NCBI RefSeq assembly: GCF_003490595.1
Contig: NZ_QQGY01000008.1
Span: forward strand, 1 to 64,000
DNA: 64,000 nucleotides
From: Haemophilus haemolyticus_L
Lineage (GTDB): Bacteria; Pseudomonadota; Gammaproteobacteria; Enterobacterales; Pasteurellaceae
Direction of reading: 5' to 3'
The notes under the pieces are model-generated. The model was not told where the DNA came from. It was given only the letters and a program-made list of their open reading frames with translations, and did no database searches. Shown in pieces: positions 51,734 to 60,191 of the stretch (position 1 is the stretch's first letter; the number at the start of each line of letters is the position of its first letter). A program made the position numbers and the translations under genes.

Positions 51734-52897
51734 TTATCGAATATCAAAGTCAATAATTGGCGATTTATATTTTTCATAAATTTCATCTGATGGCGCAGCT
51801 GGAACTTTTTTCGTTCTAGCAACCGCACTTAATGCTGCTGTACAAATATCATCAGGGCCTGAAATTTTTTGATATCCCAAGATTGTTCCATCTCGACTCA
51901 ATTGAATTTTAATACGACAAACTTTTCCTGCAAAACTTGGATCTTTTAAGAAACGACGTTGAATCTCTTTCTTAATCACTCCAGCGTATTGATCTCCTAC
52001 TTTGCCACCATCGCCAGAACCAAGCGCAGCACCGCTACCTTGAGTTCCACCTTTATTCGCATTTCCGCCTTTAGATGCACTACCGCCACCAATATCTCCG
52101 CCATTTAAGAAATCATCTAAACTGGCTTGGTCCGCTTTTCGTTTTGCTGCATCCGCTTTAGCTTTAGCATCTGCAGTAGCCTTAGCTTTCGCCTCTGCAT
52201 CAGCTTTTGCTTTAGCATCAGCTGCGGCTTTAGCTTTTGCATCGGCTTCAGCTTTTGCCTTAGCGTCAGCAGCTGCTTTAGCTTTTGCATCGGCTTCAGC
52301 TTTCGCTTTAGCCTCTGCTTTTGCCTTGGCTTCAGCTTCTTGTTTTGCTTTTTGTGCTGCAAGTTCTGCCGCTTTAGCTTTCGCCTCTTCTTCAGCTTGT
52401 TTTGCTGCTGCAGCTAAACGTTTAGCCTCTGCATCTGCTTTTAATTTTGCAGCTTCAGCCGCTTGTTTAGCTTTTGCCTCTTCAGCTTGTTTCTGTTTTT
52501 CTAACGCTTCTTGACGAGCTTGCTCTTGTTGTTTTTTTATTTCTTGCTGACGTTGCTGTTCTTGCTGACGTTTTAACTCTTCTTGTCGTTGAACTTCCTG
52601 TTGACGCTTAATCTCTTCTTGATTAGGTTGTAGCGGTTTTTCTTCAACAACGGGTTCTGGACGTTTCTGTTTATCCGCTAGCCCTTTTTTCTGTTGTTGA
52701 ATTCTACCCCATTCTTGCGCTGCTGAGCCAGTATCGACCATTACTGCCCCCATAGCATCACCATCACCTTCTCCACCACCCATAATTTCAACTGTATGGT
52801 AGAAAGAGCTGACAATCAACAATCCAAACAAAACAAGGTGCATCACTATAGAAATAACAAATGCATTTGCGCCTTTTTTTTGTCGATTATTTTGCAC
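51734..52897 (-). CDS. tolA: Tol-Pal system inner-membrane protein TolA
   Basis: 387 aa. An N-terminal membrane helix with the SHLS-like motif (IVMHLVLFGLL), then a very long Lys/Ala/Glu/Gln helical domain (about residues 65-260) with near-repeats of the AKAEADAKAKAA type, a Gly-rich hinge, and a C-terminal domain with CRIKIQLSRDG that binds TolB. The repetitive DNA explains the long open frames seen on the opposite strand here. Confidence 0.96.
   Translation of the reverse strand: MQNNRQKKGANAFVISIVMHLVLFGLLIVSSFYHTVEIMGGGEGDGDAMGAVMVDTGSAAQEWGRIQQQKKGLADKQKRPEPVVEEKPLQPNQEEIKRQQEVQRQEELKRQQEQQRQQEIKKQQEQARQEALEKQKQAEEAKAKQAAEAAKLKADAEAKRLAAAAKQAEEEAKAKAAELAAQKAKQEAEAKAKAEAKAKAEADAKAKAAADAKAKAEADAKAKAAADAKAKADAEAKAKATADAKAKADAAKRKADQASLDDFLNGGDIGGGSASKGGNANKGGTQGSGAALGSGDGGKVGDQYAGVIKKEIQRRFLKDPSFAGKVCRIKIQLSRDGTILGYQKISGPDDICTAALSAVARTKKVPAAPSDEIYEKYKSPIIDFDIR
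52150..52330. repeat. imperfect direct repeats in the TolA helical domain
   Basis: Tandem near-copies of an 11-15 codon unit rich in GCA/GCT-AAA (Ala-Lys) on the minus strand. Copy number is likely to vary between strains and would set the length of the periplasm-spanning helix. Confidence 0.7.
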
Positions 52898-52911
52898 GGT
52901 TACCTACTTAG

Positions 52912-53331
52912 TTAAATTGGGTTTGTCATTAAACCAACAGATTTAATTCCAGCAAGGTGGAGCAGATTAAGTGCTTTAATCACTTCTTCATAGGGAACTT
53001 CCTTAGCTCCACCCACTAAAAATAGTGTGTTATTATCTTTATCAAATTCTTGTCGAGATAACTGTGTCACCATTTCTTCCGTTAACCCTTCTTGACGTTC
53101 TCCGCCAATAGAAATCGCATATTGTCCAATCCCTGAAACTTCAAGAATTACCGGCACTTTATCTTCATTAGACACATTTTGACTTTGCACTGAATCCGGC
53201 AATTCCACTTGTACACTTTGGCTAATAATTGGTGCTGTTGCCATAAAGATCAACACAAGCACTAACAATACATCCAAAAACGGGACAATATTAATTTCAG
53301 ATTTAATATCTTTACGCTGACGACGAGCCAT
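52912..53331 (-). CDS. tolR: Tol-Pal system protein TolR
   Basis: 139 aa, ExbD/TolR family. One membrane helix (about residues 17-37) with the proton-path Asp in NIVPFLDVLLVLVLIFM; periplasmic domain follows. It forms the TolQR motor with the gene upstream. Confidence 0.97.
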   Translation of the reverse strand: MARRQRKDIKSEINIVPFLDVLLVLVLIFMATAPIISQSVQVELPDSVQSQNVSNEDKVPVILEVSGIGQYAISIGGERQEGLTEEMVTQLSRQEFDKDNNTLFLVGGAKEVPYEEVIKALNLLHLAGIKSVGLMTNPI

Positions 53332-53353
53332 AATTCAAATCTCTCTTATTTTT

Positions 53354-53380
53354 CACCGCACTTAACGAAAGAGTGCGGTG
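53354..53380. repeat. uptake-signal inverted pair between tolQ and tolR
   Basis: CACCGCACT and AGTGCGGTG form a 9-bp stem with a 9-nt loop. On the minus strand it is followed by A-rich, not T-rich, sequence, so it should not terminate the tol transcript. It may be only an uptake signal pair or an mRNA stabiliser. Confidence 0.6.
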
Positions 53381-53395
53381 TATTTTTTCTATATT

Positions 53396-54082
53396 TTAGT
53401 GTGGTGCTTTGCCGAAAGCTTGGCGATGTAAAATCGTCGTAAATTCATCAATAAAGTTACCATAATTCTGTTCAATAGCATTCACACGTAAACTTAAACG
53501 GTTATAAGCCATTACAGCTGGAATCGCAGCAAACAAACCGATTGCAGTAGCAATCAATGCCTCGGCGATACCAGGAGCGACCATTTGTAAAGTTGCTTGT
53601 TTAGCACCACTTAATGCCATAAAAGCGTGCATGATACCCCAAACGGTTCCGAATAAACCAATATAAGGGCTAACAGAAGCTACTGTAGCCAAAAATGGTA
53701 CGCGGCTTTCAAGGCTTTCAACTTCGCGATTCATTGTAAGATTCATTGCTCGCGTAGTTCCTTTAATAATCGCCTCAGGCGCATCAGGATTCACTTGTTT
53801 CAAGCGAGAAAACTCTTTGAAACCAACAAAGAAAATTTGCTCACTACCCGTTAAAATATCACGACGATTTGATAATCCTTCATATAGCTTATTCAAATCT
53901 TCACCAGACCAGAAACGGTCTTCAAAAGTATTCGCTTCTTTTAAAGCAGCCGTTAAAACTCGGCTACGTTGGATAATAATCGCCCAAGAAATAATTGAGA
54001 ATGAAATCAAAATCACAATTACAAGTTGAACAACAATACTTGCTTTTAGAAAAAGATCTAAAAAATTCAATTCTGCAGTCAT
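53396..54082 (-). CDS. tolQ: Tol-Pal system protein TolQ
   Basis: 228 aa, MotA/TolQ/ExbB family. Three membrane helices: about residues 14-36, 135-160 and 170-190. VSPYIGLFGTVWGIMHAF and GIAEALIATAIGLFAAIPAVMAYN are the conserved channel segments. First gene of tolQRAB-pal after ybgC (17-nt gap). Confidence 0.97.
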   Translation of the reverse strand: MTAELNFLDLFLKASIVVQLVIVILISFSIISWAIIIQRSRVLTAALKEANTFEDRFWSGEDLNKLYEGLSNRRDILTGSEQIFFVGFKEFSRLKQVNPDAPEAIIKGTTRAMNLTMNREVESLESRVPFLATVASVSPYIGLFGTVWGIMHAFMALSGAKQATLQMVAPGIAEALIATAIGLFAAIPAVMAYNRLSLRVNAIEQNYGNFIDEFTTILHRQAFGKAPH

Positions 54083-54099
54083 TGCATACTCCGAAAAGT

Positions 54100-54510
54100 T
54101 TATTTTAGGTTGTAAAATGCAGCTTTTACTTCTTTAGGAAGAGCCACAGGTTTCATATTGCCAAGATGAACACTGGCTACCTTGACTGTAGCCTTTGATA
54201 ACATCACCGTATCACGCATAAGTCTTTGCTCAAAAAGGATTGTTGCACCTTTTATCTCTATGACATCTGTTTCTACCGTGAGTAAATCATCCAATTTTGC
54301 CGCAACGCAATAATCAATAGCGAGCGATTTGACAACAAACGCGAGTTGTTGTTCTTGTAATAAAGTTTGCTGCGTAAAATTTAACGCTCGCAAATATTCT
54401 GTTCTAGCCCGCTCAAAAAAATGCAAATAACGAGCATGATACACAACGCCACCAGCATCAGTATCTTCATAATATACTCGAACGGAAAGATAGAAGGTTT
54501 TTTCTGACAT
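54100..54510 (-). CDS. ybgC: acyl-CoA thioesterase YbgC
   Basis: 136 aa, hot-dog fold. The signature YYEDTDAGGVVYHARYLHFFERAR (about residues 13-36) has the active-site Asp. The H. influenzae enzyme acts on short-chain acyl-CoA thioesters. Placed just before tolQ, as in most gammaproteobacteria. Confidence 0.95.
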   Translation of the reverse strand: MSEKTFYLSVRVYYEDTDAGGVVYHARYLHFFERARTEYLRALNFTQQTLLQEQQLAFVVKSLAIDYCVAAKLDDLLTVETDVIEIKGATILFEQRLMRDTVMLSKATVKVASVHLGNMKPVALPKEVKAAFYNLK

Positions 54511-54588
54511 TATTAAGCTTTGCCCACCGCAATAGGTCAGATATTTTAGAACCTGTTTTTTAGATAAGCAATATGCCGAAGAAAAAAA

Positions 54589-54882
54589 TCATCCTCGTAA
54601 ATAAAAATGCTCTACAGCACTAATAAATATAATGATATAAGCGATATAAGGTAAGAAAATTAGTTTCCAAATTACGCTTTTAATTTCAAATCCGATTCCA
54701 TGAATCCAAACCGTAATCAATCCCCAAAAGATCATCAAAATCCACCAAGGAGAATCATTTCGTAACAACGTTGAAAAATTATCAATATTAAAGAAAAATA
54801 CGGCTGTTAGTCCTAGCGCTAAAATAAATGAAAGGGTTCGAAACGAACCCTTATTAATTAATTGATAGAGTGAATGAATCAT
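54589..54882 (-). CDS. ybgE: cyd operon protein YbgE
   Basis: 97 aa, the length of E. coli YbgE, with three hydrophobic segments and a WIHGIGFEIKSVIWKL motif like the E. coli VIHGVGF stretch. The start chosen (ATG 54882) lies 1 nt after the cydX stop; a longer reading from 54918 overlaps cydX and was rejected. Function unknown; it accompanies cytochrome bd genes. Confidence 0.88.
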   Translation of the reverse strand: MIHSLYQLINKGSFRTLSFILALGLTAVFFFNIDNFSTLLRNDSPWWILMIFWGLITVWIHGIGFEIKSVIWKLIFLPYIAYIIIFISAVEHFYLRG

Positions 54883-54883
54883 A

Positions 54884-54982
54884 TTACTCGTCAAATTTTC
54901 CTGCTTTTTCTTTGCCAATGGTTAATTTTGCACTGGCAAATATAGCTAATAGCACACCCACTACCCAAATTACATATAACAT
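54884..54982 (-). CDS. cydX: cytochrome bd small subunit CydX
   Basis: A 32-aa single-helix protein, MLYVIWVVGVLLAIFASAKL and a charged tail ending KFDE. The position directly after cydB (10-nt gap) and before ybgE, the size and the hydrophobic plan match CydX/YbgT, which is needed for bd oxidase activity and stability. AAGGAGAT lies just upstream of the ATG. Confidence 0.92.
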   Translation of the reverse strand: MLYVIWVVGVLLAIFASAKLTIGKEKAGKFDE

Positions 54983-54992
54983 ATTAATCTCC

Positions 54993-56129
54993 TTAGTATA
55001 ATGAGTGTTTATTTTCATCAATGAAATTCGCATCTAAGCGACCAAACATCTTCGAATAAGACCAAATGGTATAAACCAAAGAAATAGCCACAAAGATGAG
55101 TGCAAAAATCAACATTAACGTTAATGTTAATTCACTTGAAGTTGCATCCCACATTAACAAACTCTGTTCAGGGTGTGAGCTTGAAGGCATCACAAATGGG
55201 AACATAGATACTGCTGCAGTAATAATTACACCAGCCATTGTTAATGCAGAGAAAAAGAATGCGAAACCACAACGATTAGCTTTAGAAAATGCCGCATTTA
55301 ATAGCGCAGCAACTACTGCTAATGCAGGGAAAATCCAAAGAATTGGCATTTCATTGAAATTTCTAAACCACGCACCAGTTTCAACAGCAACTTCTTTATT
55401 CATTGGAGAAGATGGCGCGTAATGATCCACTACACTCGTTACTACATAACCCTCTTTAAAGTATAACCATGCACCAGCTAATACAAATGCAATTAAAGTC
55501 ACAATCGCACCGATTTGGCTCACTGAGCGAGCGCGATCACGTAATTCTTCGGTTGTTTTCATTTGTAACCAGTTCGCACCGTGAGTTACAAGCATTGATA
55601 AGCTAATAACACCACACAATAATGCAAATGGATTTAATAATTCAAAGAATGAACCGGTATAAGTTACTTGAGTCAATTCGTTGAAATGGAATGGAACACC
55701 TTGTAATAAATTACCAAAAGCCACACCAAATACTAATGATGGAACAAAACCACCTGCGAATAGTCCCCAATCCCAAACAGAACGCCAAGTCGGGTTATCA
55801 ATTTTTGCACGATATTCAAAACCCAATGGGCGTAAGAATAACGCAGCTAAAACCAATACTAAAGCGATGTAGAAACCTGAGAATGAAACTGCATATACAA
55901 TTGGCCATGCCGCAAATACTGCGCCGCCTGCAGTTAACAACCAAACTTGGTTACCATCCCAATGTGGGGCAATAGAGTTGATCATAATACGGCGTTCCAC
56001 TTCTTTTTTACCTGTTACAGGTAAAAGTGCGGTCACCCCCATATCAAATCCATCAGTTACAGAGAAACCGATCAATAATACAACGACTAACACCCACCAA
56101 ATAAAACGTAGAAATTCATAATCAATCAT
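54993..56129 (-). CDS. cydB: cytochrome bd ubiquinol oxidase subunit II
   Basis: 378 aa, same length class as E. coli CydB (379). Opens MIDYEFLRFIWWVLV with GFDMGVTALLP; about eight to nine membrane helices; NSIAPHWDGNQVWLLTAGG is strongly conserved. Membrane terminal oxidase for low oxygen. Starts 14 nt after cydA. Confidence 0.97.
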   Translation of the reverse strand: MIDYEFLRFIWWVLVVVLLIGFSVTDGFDMGVTALLPVTGKKEVERRIMINSIAPHWDGNQVWLLTAGGAVFAAWPIVYAVSFSGFYIALVLVLAALFLRPLGFEYRAKIDNPTWRSVWDWGLFAGGFVPSLVFGVAFGNLLQGVPFHFNELTQVTYTGSFFELLNPFALLCGVISLSMLVTHGANWLQMKTTEELRDRARSVSQIGAIVTLIAFVLAGAWLYFKEGYVVTSVVDHYAPSSPMNKEVAVETGAWFRNFNEMPILWIFPALAVVAALLNAAFSKANRCGFAFFFSALTMAGVIITAAVSMFPFVMPSSSHPEQSLLMWDATSSELTLTLMLIFALIFVAISLVYTIWSYSKMFGRLDANFIDENKHSLY

Positions 56130-56143
56130 AATTCATCTCCTGC

Positions 56144-57715
56144 TTATTTAGATGATTGTTCAAAGTAGTATTTGCCGGTTTTTAACGCACTAGGACCCAA
56201 ACGCGCATATTTAAACATCAAATACATCTCAACAATAATGAACGCAAGATAAAGCGCACAAATTAAACCAATAGAGAACCATAAATCGCCAGTACTTAAC
56301 TGAGACGCCGATACCCCAACAGGTAAAACTTCATAAATTGCCCATGGTTGACGACCAAATTCAGCTAAGAACCAACCAAATTCAATCGCTAAGAATGGCA
56401 ATGGAATACTCCAAAGCAATGCTTTAAGTAATAAGCGAGAAGAAGTCACTTTGTTACGTAAATTCTGAACAAATGCACCGAAAGCTAATAAGATAATTAA
56501 ACCACCAGCCGCTAACATACCACGGAAAGCCCAGAAGTTAGGACCTACATTTGGAATAGTATCACGCGCAGCTTGTTTAATTTGTTCCTCAGTCGCATCA
56601 ACAATATTATTTGTGTAGCGTTTTAACAATAAACCGAAACCAAGATCTTTTTTAACTTCATTAAATTGTGCTTTTGTTTCTTCATTTACTTGGCCATTTG
56701 CTTTTTTCTCAGCCTTTAATTGAGTAAACAATTCATAAGCATGAATACCGTTACGTACACGATTTTCATTTAATAATTGAAGATCTTTCAAGCCAGTAAT
56801 TTCTTTATCTACAGAGCGAGTAGCAATTAAACCACCAAGATAAGGAATTTCAATCGCAAAATCATTTTTCATTTCTGTCGAATTAGGGATTGCGACTGGA
56901 TGGAATGGTGCTGGAGCTGCATGAGTATCAAACTCAGCTTCCATTGCAGCCAATTTCACAGGTTGTGCTTTACCGATGTCATAACCTGATTCATCACCCA
57001 TAATTAATACAGCTGATGCAGCAATAAAACCAAATGTTGCCGCGACAGAGAATGAACGTTTAGCAAAACCAATATCGCGACCTTTTAATAAATAGAATGC
57101 GCTGATACCTAATACAAACATTGCACCGGTTGTATAACCTGCTGTTAATGTGTGTAAGAATTTACTTTGCGCAACTGGATTTAACCAAAGATCTAAGAAG
57201 CTGGTCATTTCCATACGTACTGTCTCAAAATTAAATTCTGAGCCAGCTGGAGACTGCATCCAACCATTAGCAACTAAAATCCACATTGCAGATAAGTTCG
57301 AACCGAAAGCTACACAATATGTAGCAAGTAAGTGTTTACCTTTAGTTAAACGATCCCAACCAAAGAAGAATAACCCCACAAAAGTTGATTCTAAGAAAAA
57401 GGCTAGTAACGCTTCAATCGCTAATGGCGCACCAAAAATATCACCTACATAATGAGAATAATAAGACCAGTTAGTACCGAATTGGAATTCCATAATGATA
57501 CCTGTGGTCACCCCAAGGGCGAAGTTAATACCAAATAACTTACCCCAGAATCTTGTCATATCTTTATAAACTTCTTTGCCTGTCGCCACATAAATGGTTT
57601 CCATAATCACAAGGACGAATGACAAACCTAATGTCAGCGGCACGAAAATGAAGTGATACAACGCAGTTAAAGCAAACTGCAAGCGAGAAAGATCAACAAC
57701 GTCCAACATTCTCAA
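56144..57715 (-). CDS. cydA: cytochrome bd ubiquinol oxidase subunit I
   Basis: 523 aa (E. coli 522). Quinol oxidase that reduces O2 to water without pumping protons. The haem b595 His is in LSRLQFALTALYHF (about 19). The quinol loop (about residues 250-380) is of the long E. coli type, and GRQPW near 429 is the family hallmark. It heads cydABX-ybgE-ybgC-tol-pal, behind a 446-nt region with FNR- and CRP-like sites. Confidence 0.97.
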   Translation of the reverse strand: MRMLDVVDLSRLQFALTALYHFIFVPLTLGLSFVLVIMETIYVATGKEVYKDMTRFWGKLFGINFALGVTTGIIMEFQFGTNWSYYSHYVGDIFGAPLAIEALLAFFLESTFVGLFFFGWDRLTKGKHLLATYCVAFGSNLSAMWILVANGWMQSPAGSEFNFETVRMEMTSFLDLWLNPVAQSKFLHTLTAGYTTGAMFVLGISAFYLLKGRDIGFAKRSFSVAATFGFIAASAVLIMGDESGYDIGKAQPVKLAAMEAEFDTHAAPAPFHPVAIPNSTEMKNDFAIEIPYLGGLIATRSVDKEITGLKDLQLLNENRVRNGIHAYELFTQLKAEKKANGQVNEETKAQFNEVKKDLGFGLLLKRYTNNIVDATEEQIKQAARDTIPNVGPNFWAFRGMLAAGGLIILLAFGAFVQNLRNKVTSSRLLLKALLWSIPLPFLAIEFGWFLAEFGRQPWAIYEVLPVGVSASQLSTGDLWFSIGLICALYLAFIIVEMYLMFKYARLGPSALKTGKYYFEQSSK

Positions 57716-57920
57716 CTCCTCTGTATAAACAACATTAGTTCCAATGATGATTAAAAAGGCAAAGCCTTAAATAATCCCTAATCACTCAACTCCAATTAGT
57801 TAAGTTTAAATTGGTTTATCTACATAATCATTCTCAAATAGTTAAAAAACACCAATTATTATAGAGATAAGCCAAACTGGCGGGTATTCTACTACTAAAT
57901 ACAAGGATAAAAAACAGTAA

Positions 57921-57942
57921 AAACGATATCTAGATCACATTT
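57921..57942 (+). promoter_or_regulatory. degenerate CRP-like site upstream of cydA / small secreted protein gene
   Basis: TCTAGATCACATTT is a perfect right half and core of the CRP consensus; the left half (AAACGATA) matches 5 of 8. It lies just before a plus-strand promoter with TTGACA (57943-57948), 16-bp spacer and TATTAT (57965-57970). Confidence 0.5.
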
Positions 57943-57970
57943 TTGACATAAGATATAAAATACCTATTAT
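57943..57970 (+). promoter_or_regulatory. rightward sigma-70 promoter toward the 94-aa protein gene
   Basis: Consensus -35 TTGACA, a 16-bp spacer, -10 TATTAT. Start near 57977, leaving a leader of about 185 nt before the ATG at 58162. The FNR-like site sits just downstream of the start and would repress it without oxygen. Confidence 0.5.
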
Positions 57971-57988
57971 TTATTAAAAATAATTTAA

Positions 57989-58002
57989 TTGATATAAATC
58001 AA
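57989..58002. promoter_or_regulatory. perfect FNR box
   Basis: TTGAT-ATAA-ATCAA, exact match to the FNR consensus TTGAT-N4-ATCAA. It lies 274 nt upstream of cydA and 160 nt upstream of the divergent gene. The cydA link is expected from E. coli biology, but the distance is long; it may act mainly on the divergent unit. Confidence 0.75.
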
Positions 58003-58036
58003 TTTTGCTATTTTTTGTACAAAAATATACGTTACA

Positions 58037-58052
58037 CGTGATCCTTATCACA
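58037..58052. promoter_or_regulatory. CRP-like site upstream of the 94-aa protein gene
   Basis: CGTGA-TCCTTA-TCACA, 9 of 10 half-site positions correct, the same half-sites as the afu operon site. It lies 110 nt before the ATG at 58162. The rest of the 57716-58161 gap is AT-rich, with no further gene visible. Confidence 0.6.
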
Positions 58053-58161
58053 ATTTACAACAATAAATGACTCCAAAAGCTAGACATACTAAGTATATTT
58101 TGCTATTTTCCCGCCTAGTTTAATTTTTAGATTTCATAATAAAGAGAAACAAGGACTTAAA

Positions 58162-58446
58162 ATGAAAAAAACATTCCTTATTTTAACCGCACTTTTCTCT
58201 GCTGTATCAACCTCTACTTTTGCATCAAATATTCTGCCACAACAATGCGAACAACTATTTAAAGAAGCAGAGAATTTGATTGCGCAAGCAGAAAAACAAC
58301 CTGGCACACATACACAGGTAGGAAAAATTAAAAATAAGTTAAACCAAAGCAAACAACAAATTCTTCAAATGGAATTAGCGACGCAGTTAAAAAGTTGTGA
58401 AGTGGGTTTAGCAAAATTAAGTAATTTGAAAAGTTATAGTGAGTAA
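58162..58446 (+). CDS. small secreted protein of unknown function (possibly DUF5339)
   Basis: 94 aa: signal peptide ending TSTFA (about residue 21), mature part of about 73 residues, mostly helical, with two cysteines (QQCEQLF and KSCEVGL) spaced to form a disulfide. The overall plan resembles small DUF5339 proteins of Pasteurellaceae, by memory only. An uptake signal overlaps the signal-peptide codons. Followed by a strong terminator shared with ruvB. Confidence 0.75.
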   Translation: MKKTFLILTALFSAVSTSTFASNILPQQCEQLFKEAENLIAQAEKQPGTHTQVGKIKNKLNQSKQQILQMELATQLKSCEVGLAKLSNLKSYSE

Positions 58447-58448
58447 TT

Positions 58449-58482
58449 AAAAAAGCCTTATTGAGTACAATAAGGCTTTTTT
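58449..58482. terminator. bidirectional terminator between the 94-aa protein gene and ruvB
   Basis: The 14-bp stem AAAAAAGCCTTATT/AATAAGGCTTTTTT with a 6-nt loop, between convergent genes. Confidence 0.88.
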
Positions 58483-58497
58483 AGTGATTAAATTTAC

Positions 58498-59505
58498 CTA
58501 GTCTGATAATTTCTGCAGACCGAAATGGCGATAAGTTTGCGATGTTGCAATACGACCACGCGGCGTTCTTTGTAGAAACCCCTGTTGAATCAAATAAGGC
58601 TCTAAAACATCCTCAATAGTATCGCGTTCTTCGCCGATCGCAGCGGCAAGATTATCTAGCCCCACAGGCCCACCATCAAAACGCTCAATAACTGCAGACA
58701 ATAATTTTCTATCTAAATAATCAAATCCGGCATCATCTACATCCAGCATTGAAAGTGCTTGTTTTGCCACATCTACAGAAATGATGCCACCATTACGTAC
58801 ATCTGCATAATCACGCACACGGCGTAATAAACGGTTAGCAATACGCGGTGTACCACGTGAACGGCGCGCCACTTCAAAAGCGGCTTCTTTTTCTAATTCA
58901 AGATTTAAACAGCCTGCACTTCGTGCCACGATAGAGGTTAAATCTTCCACTGAATAAAACTCTAAGCGTTGAACGATTCCAAAACGATCACGCAATGGCG
59001 AAGTTAAAGATCCCGCTCTAGTCGTCGCGCCAACCAAAGTAAAAGGTGGCAAATCTAATTTAATAGAACGAGCAGCAGGCCCCTCACCAATCATAATATT
59101 CAATTGATAGTCTTCCATTGCTGGATAAAGAACTTCTTCAATAGCAGGGGAAAGTCGATGAATTTCATCAATAAATAACACATCATGCGGTTCAAGATTG
59201 GTTAGCATTGCGGCTAAATCTCCCGCTTTTTCTAATACTGGCCCAGATGTCGTACGAATATTCACGCCCATTTCATTTGCCACAATATTAGCAAGCGTGG
59301 TTTTTCCCAAGCCAGGAGGGCCAAAAATCAATAAATGATCTAAGGCATCTTGACGTAGTTTGGCTGCCTTGATGAAAATATCCATCTGCTCGCGCACTTG
59401 CGGCTGCCCAACATAATCCGCTAATAATTTCGGACGAATAGCACGGTCAATAACATCTTCATCAAGCTTAGCTTGCCCGCTAATAATTCTATCTGCTTCA
59501 ATCAT
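58498..59505 (-). CDS. ruvB: Holliday junction branch-migration ATPase RuvB
   Basis: 335 aa (E. coli 336). Walker A GPPGLGKTTLA near residue 62, Walker B FIDEIHRLS near 110, sensor GATTRAGSLTSPLRDRFG, and a winged-helix C-terminus ending in TPRGRIAT. Starts 7 nt after ruvA; the two form the branch-migration motor. Confidence 0.98.
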   Translation of the reverse strand: MIEADRIISGQAKLDEDVIDRAIRPKLLADYVGQPQVREQMDIFIKAAKLRQDALDHLLIFGPPGLGKTTLANIVANEMGVNIRTTSGPVLEKAGDLAAMLTNLEPHDVLFIDEIHRLSPAIEEVLYPAMEDYQLNIMIGEGPAARSIKLDLPPFTLVGATTRAGSLTSPLRDRFGIVQRLEFYSVEDLTSIVARSAGCLNLELEKEAAFEVARRSRGTPRIANRLLRRVRDYADVRNGGIISVDVAKQALSMLDVDDAGFDYLDRKLLSAVIERFDGGPVGLDNLAAAIGEERDTIEDVLEPYLIQQGFLQRTPRGRIATSQTYRHFGLQKLSD

Positions 59506-59512
59506 GTCTCAC

Positions 59513-60127
59513 CTACAGTGCGGCTTTTAAAGCTTCGCGAATAACTTGTTCACTGGTTAATTCTGGCTTAGCAACTCGTTTCACCATTTTTTCTGCTTCT
59601 GAAGGTTTATAACCTAAAGCAATCAAGGCTGAAATAGCTTCATCAGATGAATTTTCTGAGTGGGATTCAATGGATGGAACTGACGGAATATGAGTACTTT
59701 CTACAAAGAAATCGCTTTGTTTTACGCCCTTAAATTTACCTTTGAGCTCTACTAACAAACGTTCAGCTGTTTTTTTGCCAACTCCTGGAATTTTAGTGAG
59801 TTTAGATAGCTCTTCTCTCTCTATCGCATAAGCAAATTGTTCGACCGACATGGCGGATAAAATCGCTAAGGCTAATTTAGGCCCCACCCCATTTGTTTTA
59901 ATTAATTCACGAAATAAAGTGCGGTCTGTTTTCTGGGCAAATCCAAAAAGTAAATGAGCATCTTCCCGAACAACAAGATGGGTGAATAAAGTAGTTTCTT
60001 GACCAATTTCTGGTAAATCATAGAAACTCGTCATAGGCAAAAGCAATTCATAGCCTACACCTTGAACATTAAGTAAAATTTCTGGAGGTTGTTTTTCTAA
60101 AAGAATGCCTTGTAAGCGACCGATCAT
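59513..60127 (-). CDS. ruvA: Holliday junction DNA-binding protein RuvA
   Basis: 204 aa (E. coli 203). An N-terminal OB fold MIGRLQGILLEKQPPEILL, two helix-hairpin-helix motifs (TNGVGPKLALAIL and IPGVGKKTAERLL) and a C-terminal RuvB-binding domain. The acidic pin residues fall between them. A hairpin separates it from ruvC upstream. Confidence 0.98.
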   Translation of the reverse strand: MIGRLQGILLEKQPPEILLNVQGVGYELLLPMTSFYDLPEIGQETTLFTHLVVREDAHLLFGFAQKTDRTLFRELIKTNGVGPKLALAILSAMSVEQFAYAIEREELSKLTKIPGVGKKTAERLLVELKGKFKGVKQSDFFVESTHIPSVPSIESHSENSSDEAISALIALGYKPSEAEKMVKRVAKPELTSEQVIREALKAAL

Positions 60128-60171
60128 AATTCTTCCGAATGATAAAAAACTTAACGCATAGAATAAAATAA

Positions 60172-60191
60172 AACTGGACGAACATCCAGTT
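60172..60191 (-). terminator. hairpin overlapping the ruvC stop
   Basis: On the minus strand AACTGGA-TGTTCG-TCCAGTT is followed by TTATTTTATTC. It overlaps the last ruvC codon and could lower read-through into ruvAB. I saw no LexA box (CTGT-N8-ACAG) upstream of ruvC or ruvA. Confidence 0.6.

Noticed and set aside
52127..52417. Long cysteine/phenylalanine-rich frame opposite tolA
   Set aside because: It is the antisense of the Ala/Lys-rich TolA helix; no ribosome site, biased composition only.
53354..53380. Terminator between tolQ and tolR
   Set aside because: No T run on the minus strand after the stem; tolQRAB must be expressed together.
54883..54918. Longer YbgE start (109 aa)
   Set aside because: It overlaps cydX; the ATG at 54882 gives the E. 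coli length of 97 aa and follows the cydX stop.
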